The notes under the pieces were generated by a model. It worked only from the letters and a program-made list of their open reading frames with translations. It searched no databases and was not told the origin of the DNA. Positions 14,996 through 17,310 of a stretch of 17,310 nt of DNA are shown one piece after another (position 1 is the first letter of the stretch; each line of letters begins with the position of its first letter). The DNA comes from STC-74 sp031423995 (GTDB lineage Bacteria > Patescibacteriota > Gracilibacteria > BD1-5 > UBA2023), in the NCBI GenBank assembly GCA_031423995.1, contig JANPGO010000084.1, positions 1 through 17,310 on the forward strand, given 5' to 3'. Position numbers and translations under genes: made by a program.

Positions 14996-15547
14996 CTATT
15001 TTCCAGCGGTCTTACCTGCCTTACGACGGATATGTTCACCTGTATACCGGATTCCTTTTCCTTTGTATGGTTCAGGTTTCTTCAATGAGCGGATATAGGC
15101 TGCGAAATATCCGAGAAGCTGCTTGTCGTGAGAACGAAGATGAATCTTGTTCTTGTCATCCTTATCTACCTCTATTGTAACACCTTCTGGAGCATCTACA
15201 TTCACTTTGTGTGAGAATCCGAGTGCGAGTTCGATCTTTCGCGGTCATTTCACGTCAAACTTATATCCGACACCGACGATTTCGAGCGACTTGGCATATC
15301 CATCCGAAACACCGATTGCCATATTCTGGAGCATTGCTCGTGTGAGCCCCCAGTATGCCTTCTGTTGTTTGTCTTCTGGATTTTCGATAGCGACTGTGAG
15401 AACACTTTCTGCCTGATTGACAGTGACACCTGGAAGAATATTGAAAGAGAGTGTTCCTTTTGATCCTTTGATCGTCACGAGGGTAGCAGAAATATCTGCG
15501 GTGACACCAGCTGGAAGTTTGACGGGTTGTTTTCCAATGCGAGACAT
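14996..15547 (-). CDS. rplF: 50S ribosomal protein L6
   Basis: Large-subunit protein near the factor-binding site, 183 residues. The N-terminal MSRIGKQPVKLPAGV and the C-terminal SLKKPEPYKGKGIRYTGE are classic L6 signatures. A single TGA at codon 101 (after YKFDVK) splits it under the standard code; the protein is continuous with glycine there. The gene lies between rpsH and rplR with repeat-bearing spacers on both sides. The start is preceded by ATCTCTCTCTT, and the stop is TAG. Confidence 0.97.
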
Positions 15548-15555
15548 AAGAGAGA

Positions 15556-15584
15556 GATTTTAGAATTTAGATGTAGAGATTTTA
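15556..15584. repeat. Heptamer repeat before rplF
   Basis: GATTTTA and GAATTTA units with two decayed ones fill the leader just upstream of the rplF start. The same GAATTTA unit is reused before rpsH, rpsN and rplE. Confidence 0.6.
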
Positions 15585-15637
15585 GAGTGGGGAAAGGCGT
15601 AGCATCACCATCCTCTGCCCTATACTCTCGTCACTAT

Positions 15638-16024
15638 TTAGTACACTTCACAGAGCAGTTCACCACCGACACCGAGCGTATGAGCTTCATAACCGGTCAC
15701 GATTCCACTTGGAGTTGAGAGAATGAATATCCCATAGCCATTTCGTGATTTCTTGATCTCAGTCGACTTAACATAGATACGTTGTCCAGGTCGAGAAATG
15801 CGACGAAATGAGGGAATATATTTCGTCTTTCTCACATCCTGAAGTTCAATAGTGAACATATGAGTCTCTTCAGAGAGAGAAAAATCCACAACATATCCAT
15901 TCTTCTTGAGGATACGAAGAATCTCAACCTTCATTTTTGAATAGGGAGCATCGACCGTAGCAAGACGAGCGAGGTAGCCATTTCGAATACGCGTGAGGAG
16001 ATCTGCGATTGGATCGATGATCAT
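15638..16024 (-). CDS. rpsH: 30S ribosomal protein S8
   Basis: Small-subunit protein that binds the central domain of 16S rRNA and in many bacteria regulates this operon, 128 residues. It begins with DPIADLLTRIRNGYLA, has ISRPGQRIYVKSTEIKK in the middle and ends with the family signature GELLCEVY. It has no in-frame TGA; the conserved glycines here use GGN. It lies between rpsN and rplF. Confidence 0.97.
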   Translation of the reverse strand: MIIDPIADLLTRIRNGYLARLATVDAPYSKMKVEILRILKKNGYVVDFSLSEETHMFTIELQDVRKTKYIPSFRRISRPGQRIYVKSTEIKKSRNGYGIFILSTPSGIVTGYEAHTLGVGGELLCEVY

Positions 16025-16032
16025 AAACGAGA

Positions 16033-16053
16033 GAATTTAGAATTTAGAATTTT
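16033..16053. repeat. Heptamer repeat before rpsH
   Basis: Three tandem units, GAATTTA, GAATTTA and GAATTTT, lie nine bases upstream of the rpsH start in the transcribed leader. On the mRNA sense strand they read TAAATTC. Confidence 0.7.
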
Positions 16054-16129
16054 GGAGAGAGATAGAGGCGTTCGATGCTGTTGTAAATTATGATTCTACT
16101 CTGTATCGAGTACTTCTATCTTGATTTTT

Positions 16130-16354
16130 TTACCAGCTTGACTTGCGAACTCCCATGAGTTCTCAAGCATTCGACTTTTCACGGATACAGATACGGCAGA
16201 GATCGAATTTTCCGATATATCCGTATGCACGTCCACAGTTCGAACAACGGTGATAGAGTCGTGTAGAGAATTCGACTTTCTTGCCGAGCACATGTGCACG
16301 AGTCGCTTTCTTTTGAGCTGTCTGACATTTATGTACGATTGCTGTACGAGCCAT
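16130..16354 (-). CDS. rpsN: 30S ribosomal protein S14 (zinc-binding type)
   Basis: Small-subunit head protein, 74 residues. The zinc ribbon is intact: Cys37 and Cys40 in RCSNCG, Cys53 and Cys56 in DLCRICIRE. The last part, AGELMGVRKSSW, is the normal S14 ending and is reached only by reading the TGA at codon 64 as glycine; a standard-code reading would cut off eleven residues. It lies between rplE and rpsH. The start is preceded by TTCTCTTCT. Confidence 0.95.
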
Positions 16355-16360
16355 AGAAGA

Positions 16361-16381
16361 GAATTTAGAATTTAGAGGAGA
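16361..16381. repeat. Heptamer repeat before rpsN
   Basis: Two GAATTTA units (16361-16374) and one decayed unit lie six bases upstream of the rpsN start, the same unit as before rpsH and rplE. Confidence 0.6.
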
Positions 16382-16396
16382 CTGAGTTATGGAAAA

Positions 16397-16936
16397 TTAT
16401 TTTGTGAAGGGAAATCCAAGCTTCACGAGGAGGGCCTGAGAGTGAGCTGAGGATTCAGTCTTGAACTTGATCGTGACTTGAAGTCCATGTGGTTTCACAA
16501 CATCGAGTTGTGGAACTTCTGGAAAAATTGTGTGTTCCTTGATTCCAAAGTTGAAGTTCCCTTCCTTATCAAATCCACGACCACTCACACCACGGAAGTC
16601 TCGAACTCGAGGAAGAACGATTGCAATGAGCTTCTCGAGGAAGGCAAACATACGATCTCCACGAAGAGTGACCATCATACCTACAGGCATTCCCTTTCGG
16701 AGCTTGAAGTTCGAGATCGCGATACGTGCAAGATTGATACGAGGGAGCTGTCCTGTGATGAGAGCTAGGTCATTCTTGAGGTTCGAGAAATCCTTATTTC
16801 CTGAGGCAACATAGGTACCGATACCCATATTGAGAACAATCTTCTCGATACGAGGAAGGAGCATAGGATTATCAATTCCGAGTTCTTTTGCAAGTGCTGG
16901 GAGTATAGTATTGAGGTACTGTTCTTTGTAAGACAT
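16397..16936 (-). CDS. rplE: 50S ribosomal protein L5
   Basis: 5S rRNA-binding protein of the large subunit, 179 residues. Recognised by IEKIVLNMGIG, FKLRKGMPVGMMVTLRGDRM, RVRDFRGVSGRGFD and GIKEHTIFPE. It has no in-frame TGA, so it can be read in either code. The start is preceded by CTCTCTCCT, an extreme example of the pyrimidine leader. It lies between rplX and rpsN. Confidence 0.97.
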   Translation of the reverse strand: MSYKEQYLNTILPALAKELGIDNPMLLPRIEKIVLNMGIGTYVASGNKDFSNLKNDLALITGQLPRINLARIAISNFKLRKGMPVGMMVTLRGDRMFAFLEKLIAIVLPRVRDFRGVSGRGFDKEGNFNFGIKEHTIFPEVPQLDVVKPHGLQVTIKFKTESSAHSQALLVKLGFPFTK

Positions 16937-16942
16937 AGGAGA

Positions 16943-16970
16943 GAGTTTAGAATTTAGTGGAGATTTTAGA
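16943..16970. repeat. Heptamer repeat before rplE
   Basis: GAGTTTA, GAATTTA, GTGGAGA and TTTTAGA keep a 7-base period just upstream of the rplE start. The remaining spacer up to rplX (16971-17016) shows no clear feature beyond a TAAATTC-like facing unit near 17001. Confidence 0.55.
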
Positions 16971-17016
16971 AGGAATTATTAGAGTAAAATAATTCACGTG
17001 CTAAATTCATGATTTC

Positions 17017-17310
17017 TTAGAGAAGCGTTCCAGATTTTTTGGCAACACGACCGATCTTTTTTCCGTTTTCTACCTTGTAACCAATACGGGTAGGTGTACC
17101 CGTCTTCGGATCGAGGAGCTTCACATTGGAGACATCGATTGATTTCTCGTAGGTGACCTTCTGTCCAGGAGTTGAGCCTTGTCGCTTCATATGGCGAGTG
17201 ACAATTCCGACTCCTTCGACAACAACGCGATTGGTGTCAGGGAGAGACTTGAGGACCTTTCCTTTCTTGCCCTTATCCTTTCCGGAAATGACGATGACTT
17301 GATCATCAGT
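17017..17310 (-). CDS. rplX: 50S ribosomal protein L24 (partial, N terminus outside window)
   Basis: Early assembly protein of the large subunit. The 97 residues present begin at DDQVIVISGKDKGKKGKV, the KOW motif, and continue through GVGIVTRHMKRQG and PTRIGYKVENGKKIGRVAKK to a TAA stop. Only the first few residues are missing. It has no in-frame TGA. It is the upstream-most gene of the cluster in the window; the operon promoter lies outside. Confidence 0.95.
   Translation of the reverse strand, partial: TDDQVIVISGKDKGKKGKVLKSLPDTNRVVVEGVGIVTRHMKRQGSTPGQKVTYEKSIDVSNVKLLDPKTGTPTRIGYKVENGKKIGRVAKKSGTLL

Noticed and set aside
1061..16354. TGA as tryptophan (code 4)
   Set aside because: TGA sits at conserved glycines such as Walker A and the SecY FAG segment, while TGG supplies Trp at normal Trp sites such as HWN in Dps.
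14932..16970. Tandem repeats as a CRISPR array
   Set aside because: Units are 7 bases long without unique spacers, and no cas gene is present.

Overview
Organism. The window is bacterial DNA that only makes sense if UGA is read as glycine (genetic code 25). About 70 in-frame TGA codons interrupt otherwise intact genes, many at positions where the family has a conserved glycine: the SecY FAGVLAG segment, the Walker A loop of an AAA-type ATPase, the VGLSGGVDS loop of MnmA, and the IAGGSVR segment of ribosomal protein S5. Code 25 is known from Gracilibacteria (BD1-5) and Absconditabacteria (SR1) of the Candidate Phyla Radiation. The lack of rpmD (L30) between rpsE and rplO also fits that radiation. 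I cannot choose between the two phyla from sequence alone. No rRNA, tRNA or CRISPR array was seen.

Left end (1-4324). A 2-Cys peroxiredoxin and a Dps ferritin lie on the minus strand, with perfect Fur-type palindromes and a small inverted-repeat element between them. Next, on the plus strand, is a secreted C39-like cysteine peptidase that has its own promoter, a Shine-Dalgarno sequence, a TGA stop and a terminator. It looks like a standard-code gene sitting in a code-25 genome. Two unrecognised membrane-anchored proteins follow back to back, both very rich in UGA-glycine.

Middle (4325-9570). A plus-strand run encodes a Fur-family regulator (probably autoregulated), an ABC ATPase, a HAD-type phosphatase, MnmA tRNA thiouridylase and a polysaccharide deacetylase. 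Convergent to it on the minus strand are a DnaQ-like 3'-5' exonuclease and an endonuclease/exonuclease/phosphatase protein. mnmA carries two paired arrays of 7-base tandem repeats inside the reading frame.

Right end (9652-17310). This is the 3' part of the S10/spc ribosomal cluster on the minus strand: rplX (partial), rplE, rpsN, rpsH, rplF, rplR, rpsE, rplO, secY. rplO and secY are separated by about 2.3 kb holding an AAA_14/DUF4143 ATPase gene and an opposite-strand gene made of phage-integrase-type repeats. The ATPase gene is bracketed by the real 3' end of rplO and a second, diverged copy of that same end, the kind of scar left by integration at the end of a gene. The duplicate has GGA where rplO has TGA, which independently supports the UGA=Gly reading.

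Recurring signals. Arrays with a 7-base period, several as two facing arrays, occur in at least nine places. Native start codons are preceded by pyrimidine-rich leaders (CTCTCCTATG-like) rather than a Shine-Dalgarno sequence.
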